DNA from: Desulfuromonadales bacterium
Lineage (GTDB): Bacteria; Desulfobacterota; Desulfuromonadia; Desulfuromonadales; BM103
NCBI GenBank assembly: GCA_030145195.1
Contig: JAQYVY010000008.1
Location: 20,803-84,802, forward strand
Direction of reading: 5' to 3'
DNA length: 64,000 bases
The notes below the pieces were generated by a model. That model searched no databases. It saw only the letters and a program-made list of their open reading frames with translations, and had not been told where the DNA came from. The translations under genes and the position numbers were made by a program. Of this stretch, positions 46,655 through 56,621 are shown in pieces (the stretch's first letter is position 1; each line of letters starts with the position of its first letter).

Positions 46655-48889
46655 TTAATGCTGCACAGTCCCAAAACCATTGCCGAACCCTTTATTACCA
46701 CCAAGACCGGCAAGGACAAAGTTAACCATGACTTCTTGATCGTCAGAATCGTTCTCACGATACCGTTCACGATAGGTCAACAACAGACTCCAGCATCTGG
46801 CTCGATACTCGAGACCAACGACTTTTTCCAGCTCACGATTATCCCGGAAATCGTAACGATTTTCAACCCTGAGAAAGAGTGGGTCCAGCAAAGCCGTTTC
46901 CAGCCGCAACTGCATATAGTCGTTTGCGGTTACGTCAAAGTCCTCATCCCGATAGTTGTAATCAACCCCGACAGCATTGCCCCGCTCATCATGCAACGTT
47001 GCATTCAAAGTCAGGCGCCGAAACTCGGAATCACCATAGACCGGGATCAAGCTGTCTGCCTTAAAGCTGAAATATTTCGATGGCTGGAAACCAACTTCCA
47101 TACGGAGATCCGAAAAAGGCTGATCATCACCGGAACGGTTGTTTCTGGCTTCATCAATATCGTAGTGCTGGGAGAGCCGCAGGTTAAGAAACTCGCGGTA
47201 GGAGGCCGTGCCATCACCATTGTCGTAGCGGCCAACCAGACGGTTCACCAGGGCATATTCGACACCGTTCTGCCGCTGGAGGCGGTCTTTCGGATCGAAT
47301 GACGGCAGAGCCTCCTGATCCTCATCGGGCCTATAGAGATAGCTCACCTGCGGTTCAACGCTGTGTTGAATCCGTTGCATGCCCCAAAGCTCGAGATCAA
47401 AGCTTCGGCTCAGGCGGGTGGCCATGGTCAAGGTAAATTCCGGGATCGCCTTGTCCTCGCCGCCGGAATCAGCGTGATAAACCCGCTCGTAGAGGGCGAC
47501 TTCCGGGACGATTTCTAACCAGGAGCCAGGCTTGAGCGCTGCCGCCAGCGATGGTCGCAGATACAACCGCTCGCCCTCTTCGCCTTGGTCGCGCTTGAAA
47601 CGCGTAGCATAACTTTCCAGGCTGGCGTAAACAGGGCTATCGCCGAGGCGGTGGCGGGAAAGGCTCAGACTCGCCTCCGGCAGCCGTTGCAGCGTCTCGT
47701 CATTTCGAGCTTCCAGGTCTTTAATATAACGGGCAAAACCAACCAGGTTGAGCTTTTCCCAGTTACGTTGAAGCATCAGCGTTGAAACCGTTTTATCGCG
47801 ATTGTAATCTTCAGCGATCTCGCCAAATTCTTCAAAAAAGAACTGATCTTCGGTGTACTCGACATCAGCGGCGATTTTCCAACCACCAGGCAGCCGTCCC
47901 CGGTGCTCCCAATCCAGGTAATATGTGTCAGGATATTCAGAGATGCCGTCAACGTGATAGTAAAGCGCCTTGCCGGTGTTTTCTAAGCCCAGCGCGTAAC
48001 GATACTCAAGCCCCTTGCCGAGGCCTATTTCAGAGAGATAATCAAGGTAAACCGTTGCATCCATATTCCGGTCAATCACCTGGTACCAGGCCAGAGAGGT
48101 CCGCACCCCCTTATTGCTCGAGTAGCCAAACCAGGGCGCCAGCAGACCGGATTCGCGCTCTGTCTTGACGGGGAAAACCAGGTACGGGACATATAACAGC
48201 GGAATATCTTTGATGTGAAACCAGACATCTTTAGCTTGAGCGTAGGCACCCAGGGTCACATCCACTTCCCGGGCAGAGAACTTCCAGTCGGGGACATCAC
48301 CGTCGCAGGTGGTAAAACTTCCGTTCTCAACGCGATACTGCGACTGACTGAGCTTTTCAATTTGCTCACCAGACAGGTGAAAATTTCCCTCATGCACCAA
48401 GACCCGGCCATTATCGATCTGGCCCTGTCCGGTCGCCAAATTATATTGCAGACTGTCTCCCCACGCTACGGTTGCAGCGTCACTCAGCTGAACCGAGCCT
48501 GTGGCCGCCGCATCCTGGGTTGCCGCCTGCCAGAGCAGATGTTGCGCTTTCAACTCCACATCGGCCTGATTCAGGACAACATCACCATGTGCGTCGTAAC
48601 TATCATCCTCTGAGTTATAAGCCATCGAGTCTGCCACCAGAGCCACAGGAGCAGTGGGGTCGGCAGTCTCTGCCGGAGAGGCCGCGTCAGACGAGACTTC
48701 AACGACAACCTTTTCAGAGAGGAGCTCTGGTTCTGGCGGCAGCAGCGACGAGGTCGCTTTCTCCGCCAAGGGAAGGTCCGAAGACGGGTTAACTTCGGCA
48801 CCGACAGCTTTACTCAGCGGCCCCAAGAACGTCAGACCGGCAATCAGCAACAAGCAAAACATGGCACCATAACAAGAACTTCGCATCAA
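46655..48889 (-). CDS. lptD: LPS-assembly outer-membrane protein LptD
   Basis: A 744-residue outer-membrane protein that inserts lipopolysaccharide into the outer leaflet. A signal peptide (about 1-30) precedes a periplasmic OstA-like beta-jellyroll domain (VALVADSMAYNSEDDSYDAHG). The C-terminal barrel domain contains the conserved KDIPLLYVPYLVFPVKTERESGLL segment and ends in aromatic-rich strands. Cysteines are present in both domains (CDGDVP near 195, CWSLLL near 700), which may form the disulfides needed for function. It follows folC by 57 nt. Confidence 0.9.
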   Translation of the reverse strand: MMRSSCYGAMFCLLLIAGLTFLGPLSKAVGAEVNPSSDLPLAEKATSSLLPPEPELLSEKVVVEVSSDAASPAETADPTAPVALVADSMAYNSEDDSYDAHGDVVLNQADVELKAQHLLWQAATQDAAATGSVQLSDAATVAWGDSLQYNLATGQGQIDNGRVLVHEGNFHLSGEQIEKLSQSQYRVENGSFTTCDGDVPDWKFSAREVDVTLGAYAQAKDVWFHIKDIPLLYVPYLVFPVKTERESGLLAPWFGYSSNKGVRTSLAWYQVIDRNMDATVYLDYLSEIGLGKGLEYRYALGLENTGKALYYHVDGISEYPDTYYLDWEHRGRLPGGWKIAADVEYTEDQFFFEEFGEIAEDYNRDKTVSTLMLQRNWEKLNLVGFARYIKDLEARNDETLQRLPEASLSLSRHRLGDSPVYASLESYATRFKRDQGEEGERLYLRPSLAAALKPGSWLEIVPEVALYERVYHADSGGEDKAIPEFTLTMATRLSRSFDLELWGMQRIQHSVEPQVSYLYRPDEDQEALPSFDPKDRLQRQNGVEYALVNRLVGRYDNGDGTASYREFLNLRLSQHYDIDEARNNRSGDDQPFSDLRMEVGFQPSKYFSFKADSLIPVYGDSEFRRLTLNATLHDERGNAVGVDYNYRDEDFDVTANDYMQLRLETALLDPLFLRVENRYDFRDNRELEKVVGLEYRARCWSLLLTYRERYRENDSDDQEVMVNFVLAGLGGNKGFGNGFGTVQH

Positions 48890-48946
48890 ACCACCCGTTC
48901 ATAAGCACCTGGAGACACCAGGCAACAATCAATAAAAACCCGCGGC

Positions 48947-50221
48947 CTAAAACGCTACGGGAGCACCATCCTCAAGCAATTTTTGCCGTAAGGCCGCTAC
49001 CAGGAAAAGAGAACCGCACACGACCACAGGCTCTGCACTTGAAGCCCCGACCATGGCTGCAGCAAAACCCTCAGACGCCGAAGCAAAAATTTCGACTGGC
49101 AGGCCGCAACCCTCAGCCCACGCCCCGATCTGCGCCGTCGAGACAGACACCGCATCAGGTACCGGCACAGCATATACCTGTTTAGCAACTTTTGACAATG
49201 GTTGCAAAGCATCTTCGGCAATACGCTCACCACTCAGGCCGACCACCAGTCGCACCTGAGAGAGGCTCTGCGCTTGCAGATAAGCGGCAAGACATGACGT
49301 TCCCGCCCGGTTGTGCGACACATCCAGAAGCAAAAGCCGCCCCTGCCCCCACCATTCAAGTCGACCAGGCCAGGAGACTGTCCGACCGGCAAGATGAAGG
49401 GCTTTATCACTGACCGGTAATCCCTGCGTCCGCAATTGCATAGCGGCAGCGACCGCCTGAGAGAAATTATCAAGTTGATGTTCGCCGAGCAGAGTGCAGC
49501 TCAAATTTGCCACAGAGTAACCAGGGCCGGAGACCTGAAGCTCGGCATGACTGCCTCTCCAACTGAAATCGTGGCCAGCCCTTTGTACCGGTGCCGACAG
49601 CTTGGCGGCCGTTGTTACGAGGATCTCCATCGCTTCCACTGATTGCCGACCAATAACAACCGGCACCCCGGGCTTGATGATACCGGCCTTCTCAGCGGCA
49701 ATCAACGCCACACTTTCACCAAGGTGTTCACTGTGATCGTTGCTGACCGGGGTAATCAGACAAAGCTGCGGTTGCACAATATTAGTCGCATCCAGACGAC
49801 CGCCGAGACCCGTCTCAATGACAGCAATATCAACCTGATTCCGCTTGAAAGCCAGCAGAGCCATGGCGGTGGTCGCCTCAAAAAAAGTCAGCGGAATACC
49901 CTCCGCAGCACGCCGAATGTCGGTAGCCAACCTTGCTGCAGAACCCCGGTCAATCGCGTTACCATTAATCCGGATGCGTTCCGTGAAACAGTGCAAATGG
50001 GGGGAGGTATAAAGACCGACCCGTAATCCCGAATGCATGAGAATTTCGGCCAGCATGGCACTGACCGAACCTTTGCCGTTGGTCCCGGCGACATGCACAC
50101 AGGGTAGAGGCTCTTGCATCTCTGGCAAACACGCGATCAGACGATGCATGTTTGCCAGGCCAAGCTTGATGCCAAAACGCTGCAAGCCGTAAAGGTATTC
50201 GAGACTTGCGGGGAAATCCAC
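48947..50221 (-). CDS. folC: folylpolyglutamate / dihydrofolate synthase
   Basis: A 424-residue Mur-ligase-family enzyme that adds glutamate to folates. Walker A is AGTNGKGSVSAMLAEI near residue 45, and VAVIETGLGGRLDATN is the metal-binding segment. It begins 2 nt after accD. The accD-folC pair is conserved in many bacteria. The C-terminal domain is intact, so it should be active. Confidence 0.92.
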   Translation of the reverse strand: MDFPASLEYLYGLQRFGIKLGLANMHRLIACLPEMQEPLPCVHVAGTNGKGSVSAMLAEILMHSGLRVGLYTSPHLHCFTERIRINGNAIDRGSAARLATDIRRAAEGIPLTFFEATTAMALLAFKRNQVDIAVIETGLGGRLDATNIVQPQLCLITPVSNDHSEHLGESVALIAAEKAGIIKPGVPVVIGRQSVEAMEILVTTAAKLSAPVQRAGHDFSWRGSHAELQVSGPGYSVANLSCTLLGEHQLDNFSQAVAAAMQLRTQGLPVSDKALHLAGRTVSWPGRLEWWGQGRLLLLDVSHNRAGTSCLAAYLQAQSLSQVRLVVGLSGERIAEDALQPLSKVAKQVYAVPVPDAVSVSTAQIGAWAEGCGLPVEIFASASEGFAAAMVGASSAEPVVVCGSLFLVAALRQKLLEDGAPVAF

Positions 50222-50223
50222 AA

Positions 50224-51084
50224 TCAGGCGGCAGGTGACTGTTTAGTGAAGATCTGTAGCACCTGGGTAAGCTTCTGTTTCATCTCCCGACGAGAAATAA
50301 TCATGTCAACCATGCCGTGATCAAGCAGGTATTCAGAGCGCTGGAAACCTTCCGGCAACTGCTGGCGAATCGTCTGTTCAATAACCCGCGGCCCGGCAAA
50401 ACCAATCAACGCCTTCGGTTCGGCGATATTAAGATCACCGAGCATAGAGAAACTGGCAGTGACTCCACCGGTGGTCGGATCGGTCAATACCGAGATAAAG
50501 GGGATTCCGGCTTTCTTGAGCTTGGCCAAAGCAGCACTGCTTTTGGCCATCTGCATCAGAGACAGGATACTCTCTTGCATCCTGGCACCACCGGAGGAAG
50601 AGAAGATCAACACCGGAGCCTGCTTTTCCAGACCAAGCTCGATTGCTCGCGTCACCTTCTCGCCAACCACCGACCCCATGCTGCCACCAAGAAAACCGAA
50701 ATCAAAAACGGCGACAACAATCTCCATGCCGTTCATCAACCCGGAACCAGTGACAACCGCTTCGCCACCGCCGTTCTTTTTGAGCGCAGCCTTTAGCCGA
50801 TCGCTGTATTTTTTGGAATCCTTGAACTTCAGGAAATCGACTGATTTCATTTCAGGATCGGTCTCGACAAAGCTGCCCTCATCGATCACCAGAGCAATCC
50901 GCTCCCGGGCACTGATGCGGAAGTGGTAATCGCACTTGGGACAAACGTTGAGATTCCGTTCAATTTCCTTCGAATAGATAATCTCTTCGCAATTTTTGCA
51001 TTTGGTCCAGAGACCTTCCGGCATCTGCACTTTTTTGTTTACTACCGGCGCAATCGGCGCCTTGGACTTTTTAAACCAAGCCAT
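50224..51084 (-). CDS. accD: acetyl-CoA carboxylase carboxyltransferase subunit beta
   Basis: A 286-residue subunit that transfers the carboxyl group from biotin to acetyl-CoA, the first step of fatty-acid synthesis. The four-cysteine zinc ribbon (C29, C32, C48, C51) precedes the crotonase-like domain, with FSSSGGARMQESILSLMQMAK as oxyanion region. It lies between an MBL hydrolase and folC in the same direction. Confidence 0.95.
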   Translation of the reverse strand: MAWFKKSKAPIAPVVNKKVQMPEGLWTKCKNCEEIIYSKEIERNLNVCPKCDYHFRISARERIALVIDEGSFVETDPEMKSVDFLKFKDSKKYSDRLKAALKKNGGGEAVVTGSGLMNGMEIVVAVFDFGFLGGSMGSVVGEKVTRAIELGLEKQAPVLIFSSSGGARMQESILSLMQMAKSSAALAKLKKAGIPFISVLTDPTTGGVTASFSMLGDLNIAEPKALIGFAGPRVIEQTIRQQLPEGFQRSEYLLDHGMVDMIISRREMKQKLTQVLQIFTKQSPAA

Positions 51085-51115
51085 GATTAACCTCTCAATT
51101 CAGATAATTCTCTAT

Positions 51116-51877
51116 TCAAAAACAAAAGCTTTCGTTACCTTCAAGAACCTGACAGCGCCCCTGAAAAAGTTCCAGTTCATTGCAAATTTCTGCTAAGTAC
51201 TGAGGCTTCATATGAAATATTTTGACCGGCAGATCCGGTTTGTCCAGTTTGACCAATTCTTTTTGCAGCAGTGACGGCGTCAGGTGGCCAGTCGCCAGAG
51301 CCAAGGGCTCCATCCGATCAGGAAAAGACGTCTCGACGAAAAGAGCAGCCAAACCCCGAGCCCGATTGCCAAGAGTCCAGATAGCATCGGTTGTCGTCGT
51401 ATCGCCAGAGAAGAGAATCGACGTCTCTCCACGACTCAACAAATACCCAACAGCGAAAACAGTATGGTTGGTCGGGGCCCATTCCACCAGCAGATCACCA
51501 ACCTGCGTCTTCTGCCCGGCGGGCAGCGGACAAAATTCCATCACCGGAAAACCGCCGATGCTGACCTGAGTCAAATCCGGCCAAATTTTATCATTAAACA
51601 AGTTCTCGCGTAGTGTCGTCAACACCTCTTCGGGAGCCCATACGCACAAGGGCGAACGACGTTGCGCCATAACGTTATCAGCCAAAAAGGCCAGATCGTA
51701 AACGTGATCAAGGTGGGCATGACTAATCAGGACATGATCGATAGCCACCTGTTCTGCAACGCTCAACATTGCGGTAATGCCGCCAGCATCAACCACCACG
51801 TTGTCGTTAACCAGCAGACAACTGGTTTGATGACCGGGAATCCGCGATCCGTAGCTACCCAGGACTCTGACGTTCAC
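51116..51877 (-). CDS. MBL-fold metallo-hydrolase
   Basis: A 253-residue metallo-beta-lactamase-fold protein. The metal-binding motif HAHLDH (His53, His55, Asp57, His58) and later metal ligands (SGDTT, GHLTP) are present. The nearest described group is class II cyclic-nucleotide phosphodiesterase-like MBL proteins. The substrate cannot be assigned. I chose the GTG at 51877 because GGAAAG lies 9 nt upstream and the longer frame would overlap trpA by 88 bp. It sits 16 nt after trpA. Confidence 0.75.
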   Translation of the reverse strand: MNVRVLGSYGSRIPGHQTSCLLVNDNVVVDAGGITAMLSVAEQVAIDHVLISHAHLDHVYDLAFLADNVMAQRRSPLCVWAPEEVLTTLRENLFNDKIWPDLTQVSIGGFPVMEFCPLPAGQKTQVGDLLVEWAPTNHTVFAVGYLLSRGETSILFSGDTTTTDAIWTLGNRARGLAALFVETSFPDRMEPLALATGHLTPSLLQKELVKLDKPDLPVKIFHMKPQYLAEICNELELFQGRCQVLEGNESFCF

Positions 51878-51893
51878 TGCATCACACTTTCCA

Positions 51894-52697
51894 TTAAGGG
51901 CAAGATTGAATCGCCATTTTGAGTTTCCGTACAAAACTTTTAACTTCATCAAGCAAGTGCGGCGTCGCACCGAACTCTGCAATCAGCTTGACCAGAGCAC
52001 TGCCGACCACAACCGCATCAGCGATTTCAGCGACCTGCCTGGCATCGTCCGGAGAGGAGACACCAAAGCCCACCGCAACCGGAACCGAGCTCAGTTGCTG
52101 CAAGCTATGGACTGAAGAGGTAATGGCCGCAGCGTCGACCTGTTGAGTACCGGTCACGCCGGTCATCGATACATAGTACAAAAAGCCTTCACCAGCAGAG
52201 GCCAGACGCGCGCTACGGTCTGCGCCAGTGGTCGGTGCCAGCAGAGTGATCAGATCAATCCCGTGCTGGCGGAGGGCCGGGTGCAACTCTTCGGCCTCTT
52301 CCGGCGGCAAATCGACCAACAACAAGCCATCCACCCCCGCCTCGGCAGCATCCCGAGCGAAAGACTCTACACCATAACAGAATACCGGGTTGTAGTAACC
52401 CATCAGGACAATCGGCACATTGCTGTGCTGACGAACCCTGGCGATCATGGCCAACACCTTGCGCAAGGTCGTCCCGGCAGCCAGAGCGCGTTCCGAAGCC
52501 AGCTGGATGGTCGGTCCATCAGCCATTGGATCGGAGAAAGGGAACCCGAGTTCAATCAGGTCCACTCCGGCCTCAACCAGCGCGTGAACAATCTTTTCGC
52601 TGGTTGCAAGATCTGGGTCACCGGCGGTCACAAACGTGATCAGGGCCTTTTCGCCGCGCTGTTTAATAGTATTAAGGGTACTGGTAATATTCGACAT
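51894..52697 (-). CDS. trpA: tryptophan synthase alpha subunit
   Basis: A 267-residue TIM-barrel enzyme that cleaves indole-3-glycerol phosphate to indole. Conserved LITFVTAGDPDL, VDLIELGFPFSDPMADGPTIQ (catalytic Glu and Asp) and the GFGVSSPDDARQV phosphate loop are intact. It is unusual in being separated from trpB by two unrelated genes, a DEAD-box helicase and a uracil-DNA glycosylase, although all run in the same direction. The ATG at 52697 is preferred over one four codons earlier, which is too close to the GGAAAG. Confidence 0.93.
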   Translation of the reverse strand: MSNITSTLNTIKQRGEKALITFVTAGDPDLATSEKIVHALVEAGVDLIELGFPFSDPMADGPTIQLASERALAAGTTLRKVLAMIARVRQHSNVPIVLMGYYNPVFCYGVESFARDAAEAGVDGLLLVDLPPEEAEELHPALRQHGIDLITLLAPTTGADRSARLASAGEGFLYYVSMTGVTGTQQVDAAAITSSVHSLQQLSSVPVAVGFGVSSPDDARQVAEIADAVVVGSALVKLIAEFGATPHLLDEVKSFVRKLKMAIQSCP

Positions 52698-52746
52698 GTG
52701 ATTCAACATCTTTCCATAACGAGTGATAGGAACAAACGTGGCAACA

Positions 52747-53427
52747 TCAAGCGTTTTCTCTCTCTAGCAGAGACTTTATCTGAACCAGAAAATCGCGGAA
52801 CAACTCTGGCGTCATACGTCCTGTCTGCACATTATAACGGCTGGTATGATAACAACCAACCAGCCACAAGCCGTTCGACAGCCGATGCGCACCACCGTGA
52901 GTAAAAGGCAGATCACTCAGTCGCTTGATAAGGCCCTGAGCCTGGAACAATCGCAGCAGGCTGGTAAAAGCACCATGACCCAAAGCGATAAGCACCTGCA
53001 AGTTCTCCAACGCCACCAGTTCAGTTGCAAGGTATGGGCGACAGGCCGCAAACTCGTCAGCATTCGGCCGGTTCTCTGGTGGCAAGCACTTGACCGCGTT
53101 GGTAATATAGAGTCCCTTTAAACGCAGGCCATCGTCAAGAGCAGTCGCCTCCGACTGATTGGAAAACCCCGCCTCGCGCAATAACGGGTACATAAAAGCA
53201 CCGGCACCGTCACCGGTAAAGGGCCGACCGGTACGATTGGCCCCGTGTGCTCCGGGAGCCAAGCCGACCAGACAAACCTGAGCTTGCAGGTCACCAAAGC
53301 CATTGACCGGAGCATTATGATACTCAGCCCGACACCGGCCCTTGGCCGGGGGCAATTGTTGCATAAAATGCTGCAACCGCTCACAACGCACACAGCCGTC
53401 TAATCCATCCAAGGCGATTCGCGGCAT
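52747..53427 (-). CDS. uracil-DNA glycosylase, family 5 (UDGb)
   Basis: A 226-residue DNA-repair enzyme that removes uracil and hypoxanthine. The family-5 motif GLAPGAHGANRTGRPFTGD lies at 55-73. It lacks the catalytic polar residue of family 4, as expected for UDGb. Four cysteines (12, 15, 114, 129) fit the [4Fe-4S] cluster. The frame is open to 53742, but the start at 53427 gives the family N-terminus and lies 4 nt after the helicase stop. It is inserted between trpB and trpA. Confidence 0.87.
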   Translation of the reverse strand: MPRIALDGLDGCVRCERLQHFMQQLPPAKGRCRAEYHNAPVNGFGDLQAQVCLVGLAPGAHGANRTGRPFTGDGAGAFMYPLLREAGFSNQSEATALDDGLRLKGLYITNAVKCLPPENRPNADEFAACRPYLATELVALENLQVLIALGHGAFTSLLRLFQAQGLIKRLSDLPFTHGGAHRLSNGLWLVGCYHTSRYNVQTGRMTPELFRDFLVQIKSLLERENA

Positions 53428-53431
53428 GGGC

Positions 53432-54703
53432 TTAACTTCTCGTCGGTTTTGCTCCGCGACTGACCGGACGTCGGCGACGGGGTGCAGGCCGAGCCTTGTC
53501 GCCACCGGCGCGTTTCTCTGGAACGGGCGATTTCTTATGTTTGACGCCACGTTTATAATCGTGGCAGAGGTCTTCGTCTTGAGGCACAGTACTCGGAATT
53601 TTCTGGCCGATATACTCTTCGATATCAGGCAGGAAGAAAGCCAGGTCTTCATCAGCAAAGCTGATCGACTTGCCACCGGCTCCGGCACGAGCCGTGCGCC
53701 CGATACGATGAACGTAGTCTTCGGCCTCTTGGGGCAGATCATAGTTGATAACGTGGGTCACCCCGTCGATATGCAGCCCACGTGAAGCAACATCGGTCGC
53801 CACCAGAAAGTTCAGCTTACCCGCTTTAAATTCCTCGAGAATACTCATCCGGCGCTTCTGCGGGACATCCCCGGACAGAATCGCCACTTTGAAATCGTTC
53901 TGTTGCAATCGCCCGGAGAGATGCTCTCCTTCGCGCTTGGTGTTGATAAAGACCAGGACCCTGACTTCCTCCGTCTCCTTCTTGAGCAGACCGAGCAACA
54001 AGGGGAACTTTTCGCGCCGTGCAACATGATAGACGATCTGTTCGACCCGTTCCGCCGTTACCTGTTCCGGTTCGATGCGCACCTTCTTGGGAAGATTCAT
54101 GAACTCATAAGCCAGCTCCATGACCCGCGGCGACAAGGTCGCCGAAAAAAGCATGGTCTGGCGTTTTTCATAAGTCGGCAGCTTGCGCAGAATATAACGC
54201 AGATCGCGGATAAACCCCATATCAAACATCCGGTCGGCCTCATCGATGACCAGAGCTTCGACATTTTTCATCGAAAAGACTTTTTGCTTTTCGTAATCGA
54301 TCAAACGACCCGGAGTCGCGACAATGATATCCACCCCGTCCTGCAGAGCGCGCCGCTGCTTTTCATAATCAACCCCACCAAAAATCGGCTGCACCTTGAA
54401 CGGACAGGCAGAACCAAGACCGTAGGCATCGTCAGTAATTTGCACCACCAGTTCGCGAGTCGGCGCTAAAATCAGTGCTCGCGGGCCCCGCTTCGGTGTT
54501 TCGGTTGAACGCAACAGGCGGGTAAAAAGCGCAATTAAAAACGCCGCCGTCTTCCCCGTTCCGGTTTGAGCCTGAGCCGCGACATCATTTCCCTGCAACG
54601 CTAAAGGAATTGACTCCTCTTGCACCGGAGTCAGGTCAACGAAGCCAACCTTCTCAATACCGCGTAAAACTTCATTGGGAATATCTAGTTCATTGAATTT
54701 CAT
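53432..54703 (-). CDS. DEAD-box RNA helicase, RhlB/RhlE-like
   Basis: A 423-residue DEAD-box helicase. The N-terminus MKFNELDIPNEVLRGIEKVGF leads into the Q motif (TPVQEESIPL), Walker A AQTGTGKT, PTRELVVQ, DEADRMFDMGF, FSATLS and HRIGRTARA. A basic C-terminal tail (HKKSPVPEKRAGGDKARP) follows. It overlaps neither neighbour and lies 88 nt after trpB. It is a paralogue of the helicase at 10309 but is clearly different outside the motifs. Confidence 0.88.
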   Translation of the reverse strand: MKFNELDIPNEVLRGIEKVGFVDLTPVQEESIPLALQGNDVAAQAQTGTGKTAAFLIALFTRLLRSTETPKRGPRALILAPTRELVVQITDDAYGLGSACPFKVQPIFGGVDYEKQRRALQDGVDIIVATPGRLIDYEKQKVFSMKNVEALVIDEADRMFDMGFIRDLRYILRKLPTYEKRQTMLFSATLSPRVMELAYEFMNLPKKVRIEPEQVTAERVEQIVYHVARREKFPLLLGLLKKETEEVRVLVFINTKREGEHLSGRLQQNDFKVAILSGDVPQKRRMSILEEFKAGKLNFLVATDVASRGLHIDGVTHVINYDLPQEAEDYVHRIGRTARAGAGGKSISFADEDLAFFLPDIEEYIGQKIPSTVPQDEDLCHDYKRGVKHKKSPVPEKRAGGDKARPAPRRRRPVSRGAKPTRS

Positions 54704-54791
54704 TCAGCATGACTGGATCACAGGGGCATAGCCGTGAAAAACTCATTTTCTTCCTGGCTCTCATCCCGTGTTCCGTGTCCCTATGTTTACT

Positions 54792-55985
54792 TTAGAGTTC
54801 GACGCTCATAGCTTCAGCGACGGTGTGAATATCCTTATCACCTCGACCAGAAAGACAGACCAGCACAATAGCATCCGTCGCGAGTTCCGGGGCGAGTTTC
54901 AGAACATGAGCAATAGCATGAGCACTCTCAAGCGCCGGAATAATTCCTTCCATTTCGGTCAAAAGCCGAAAGGCCGCCAAGGCCTCATCATCGGTAATCG
55001 AAACATATTCCGCACGACCTAGATCATGCAGAAGAGCATGCTCAGGACCGACGCCCGGGTAGTCTAGCCCGGCCGAGATCGAATGGGCGTGCTGAATCTG
55101 GCCATCGTCATCTTGCAGCAGATAGGTTTTGTTGCCGTGCAAAACCCCGACCTTGCCAGCAGTGATGCTCGCGGCATGCTTGTCGGTATCAACCCCAAGA
55201 CCGGCGGCCTCGACCCCGATCAGACGAACTGAGCTGTCTTCGACAAAAGGATAAAACAGGCCCATGGCATTGGAACCGCCGCCAATGCAAGCCAAGGCGA
55301 CATCAGGAAGCCGCCCCTCTGCTTCAAGCATCTGCGCTCGGGCTTCTCGGCCGATAACCGACTGAAAGTCTCGAACCATCTGCGGATACGGATGCGGGCC
55401 AGCCACTGTGCCGATCACATAAAAGGTATCACGCACGTTGGTTACCCAGTAACGCATCGCTTCATTCATGGCATCTTTGAGCGTGGCGGTACCGCAGGTC
55501 ACCTCGTGGACACGGGCACCAAGCAACTTCATGCGAAAGACATTCAGACTCTGACGCCTGATATCCTCGGTCCCCATAAAAACGTCGCATTCCATACCAA
55601 AGAGTGCGGCAACGGTGGCGGTCGCAACGCCATGCTGTCCAGCACCGGTCTCGGCAATCACCTTCTTCTTGCCCATGCGACGGGCCAGCAGAATCTGTCC
55701 GACCGTGTTGTTGACCTTGTGGGCACCGGTATGATTCAGATCTTCCCGCTTCAAATAGACTTTAGCACCACCCAGATGCGCAGTGAGTCTCTCGGCGAAA
55801 TACAGCGGACTTGGCCGACCGACATAATTTTTCAGGTAAGCGTCAAACTCAGCATGAAAAGACGGATCACTCTGGCACTTGCTATATTCTTCCTGCAGTT
55901 CCAACAGGGCAGGCATCAGGGTTTCGGCAACATAACGACCGCCAAACTGACCGAAATGCCCACGGGAATCAGGCTGTTGATACAT
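54792..55985 (-). CDS. trpB: tryptophan synthase beta subunit
   Basis: A 397-residue PLP enzyme that joins indole and serine. The PLP lysine is in [15 protein letters not shown], and the catalytic [12 protein letters not shown] and [15 protein letters not shown] segments are intact. It is the TrpB1 type that partners with TrpA. It follows trpF by 3 nt. Confidence 0.95.
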   Translation of the reverse strand: MYQQPDSRGHFGQFGGRYVAETLMPALLELQEEYSKCQSDPSFHAEFDAYLKNYVGRPSPLYFAERLTAHLGGAKVYLKREDLNHTGAHKVNNTVGQILLARRMGKKKVIAETGAGQHGVATATVAALFGMECDVFMGTEDIRRQSLNVFRMKLLGARVHEVTCGTATLKDAMNEAMRYWVTNVRDTFYVIGTVAGPHPYPQMVRDFQSVIGREARAQMLEAEGRLPDVALACIGGGSNAMGLFYPFVEDSSVRLIGVEAAGLGVDTDKHAASITAGKVGVLHGNKTYLLQDDDGQIQHAHSISAGLDYPGVGPEHALLHDLGRAEYVSITDDEALAAFRLLTEMEGIIPALESAHAIAHVLKLAPELATDAIVLVCLSGRGDKDIHTVAEAMSVEL

Positions 55986-55988
55986 AAC

Positions 55989-56618
55989 TTAAAAGGCCTC
56001 CTTGGCCATACGGATAAACCGCGCTACTTTTTCCGGGTCTTTCTTCCCAGGGGTTTTTTCTACCCCGCTTGACACATCGACTCCATAGGGACGAACCTGG
56101 CGCACAGCCTCGGCAACATTTTCCGGGTTGAGACCTCCGGCCAGGATCACCCGATGCTGCGCAGCAATCGCTGCCGCCTGTTCCCAGTCACAACAGTGAC
56201 CGGTACCACCAAATTGGTCAGGGACATACGCATCCAGCAGCAGAGCGGCAACCGAGTACGAAGCAAAAAGTTCATCCGGCATCGTCTCCTTCAAGCGCAG
56301 GGCTTTGATGACCCGACAGGAAGGATAACAACACTGGTTCGGTTCTTCATCGCCATGCAATTGCACCGTGTCCAACCCGCAGAAATCGACCATCTCACAG
56401 ATTCGCGCCGGCTGCTCGTTGACAAACAGGCCGACCGTCGTCACTAGAGGCGGCAGCTCGGCAATAATCTTTCTGGCCCGATCCGGGTCAACGAAGCGGA
56501 CGCTGCCCGGGTAGAAGACAAAGCCTAAGGCATCCGCACCGCATGCCGACGCGTCAAGCGCATCTTCAATATTGGTTATGCCGCAGATTTTCACCCGCGG
56601 CACACTGTAATTAAGCAT
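55989..56618 (-). CDS. trpF: phosphoribosylanthranilate isomerase
   Basis: A 209-residue TIM-barrel enzyme converting phosphoribosylanthranilate to CdRP. The signatures VKICGITNIEDALDA, LGFVFYPGSVRFV, VQLHGDE and LAGGLNPENV are present. The first codon in the frame is a TTG immediately before the ATG at 56618, and I use the ATG. It begins 3 nt after the small orf60. Confidence 0.94.
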   Translation of the reverse strand: MLNYSVPRVKICGITNIEDALDASACGADALGFVFYPGSVRFVDPDRARKIIAELPPLVTTVGLFVNEQPARICEMVDFCGLDTVQLHGDEEPNQCCYPSCRVIKALRLKETMPDELFASYSVAALLLDAYVPDQFGGTGHCCDWEQAAAIAAQHRVILAGGLNPENVAEAVRQVRPYGVDVSSGVEKTPGKKDPEKVARFIRMAKEAF

Positions 56619-56621
56619 CAA

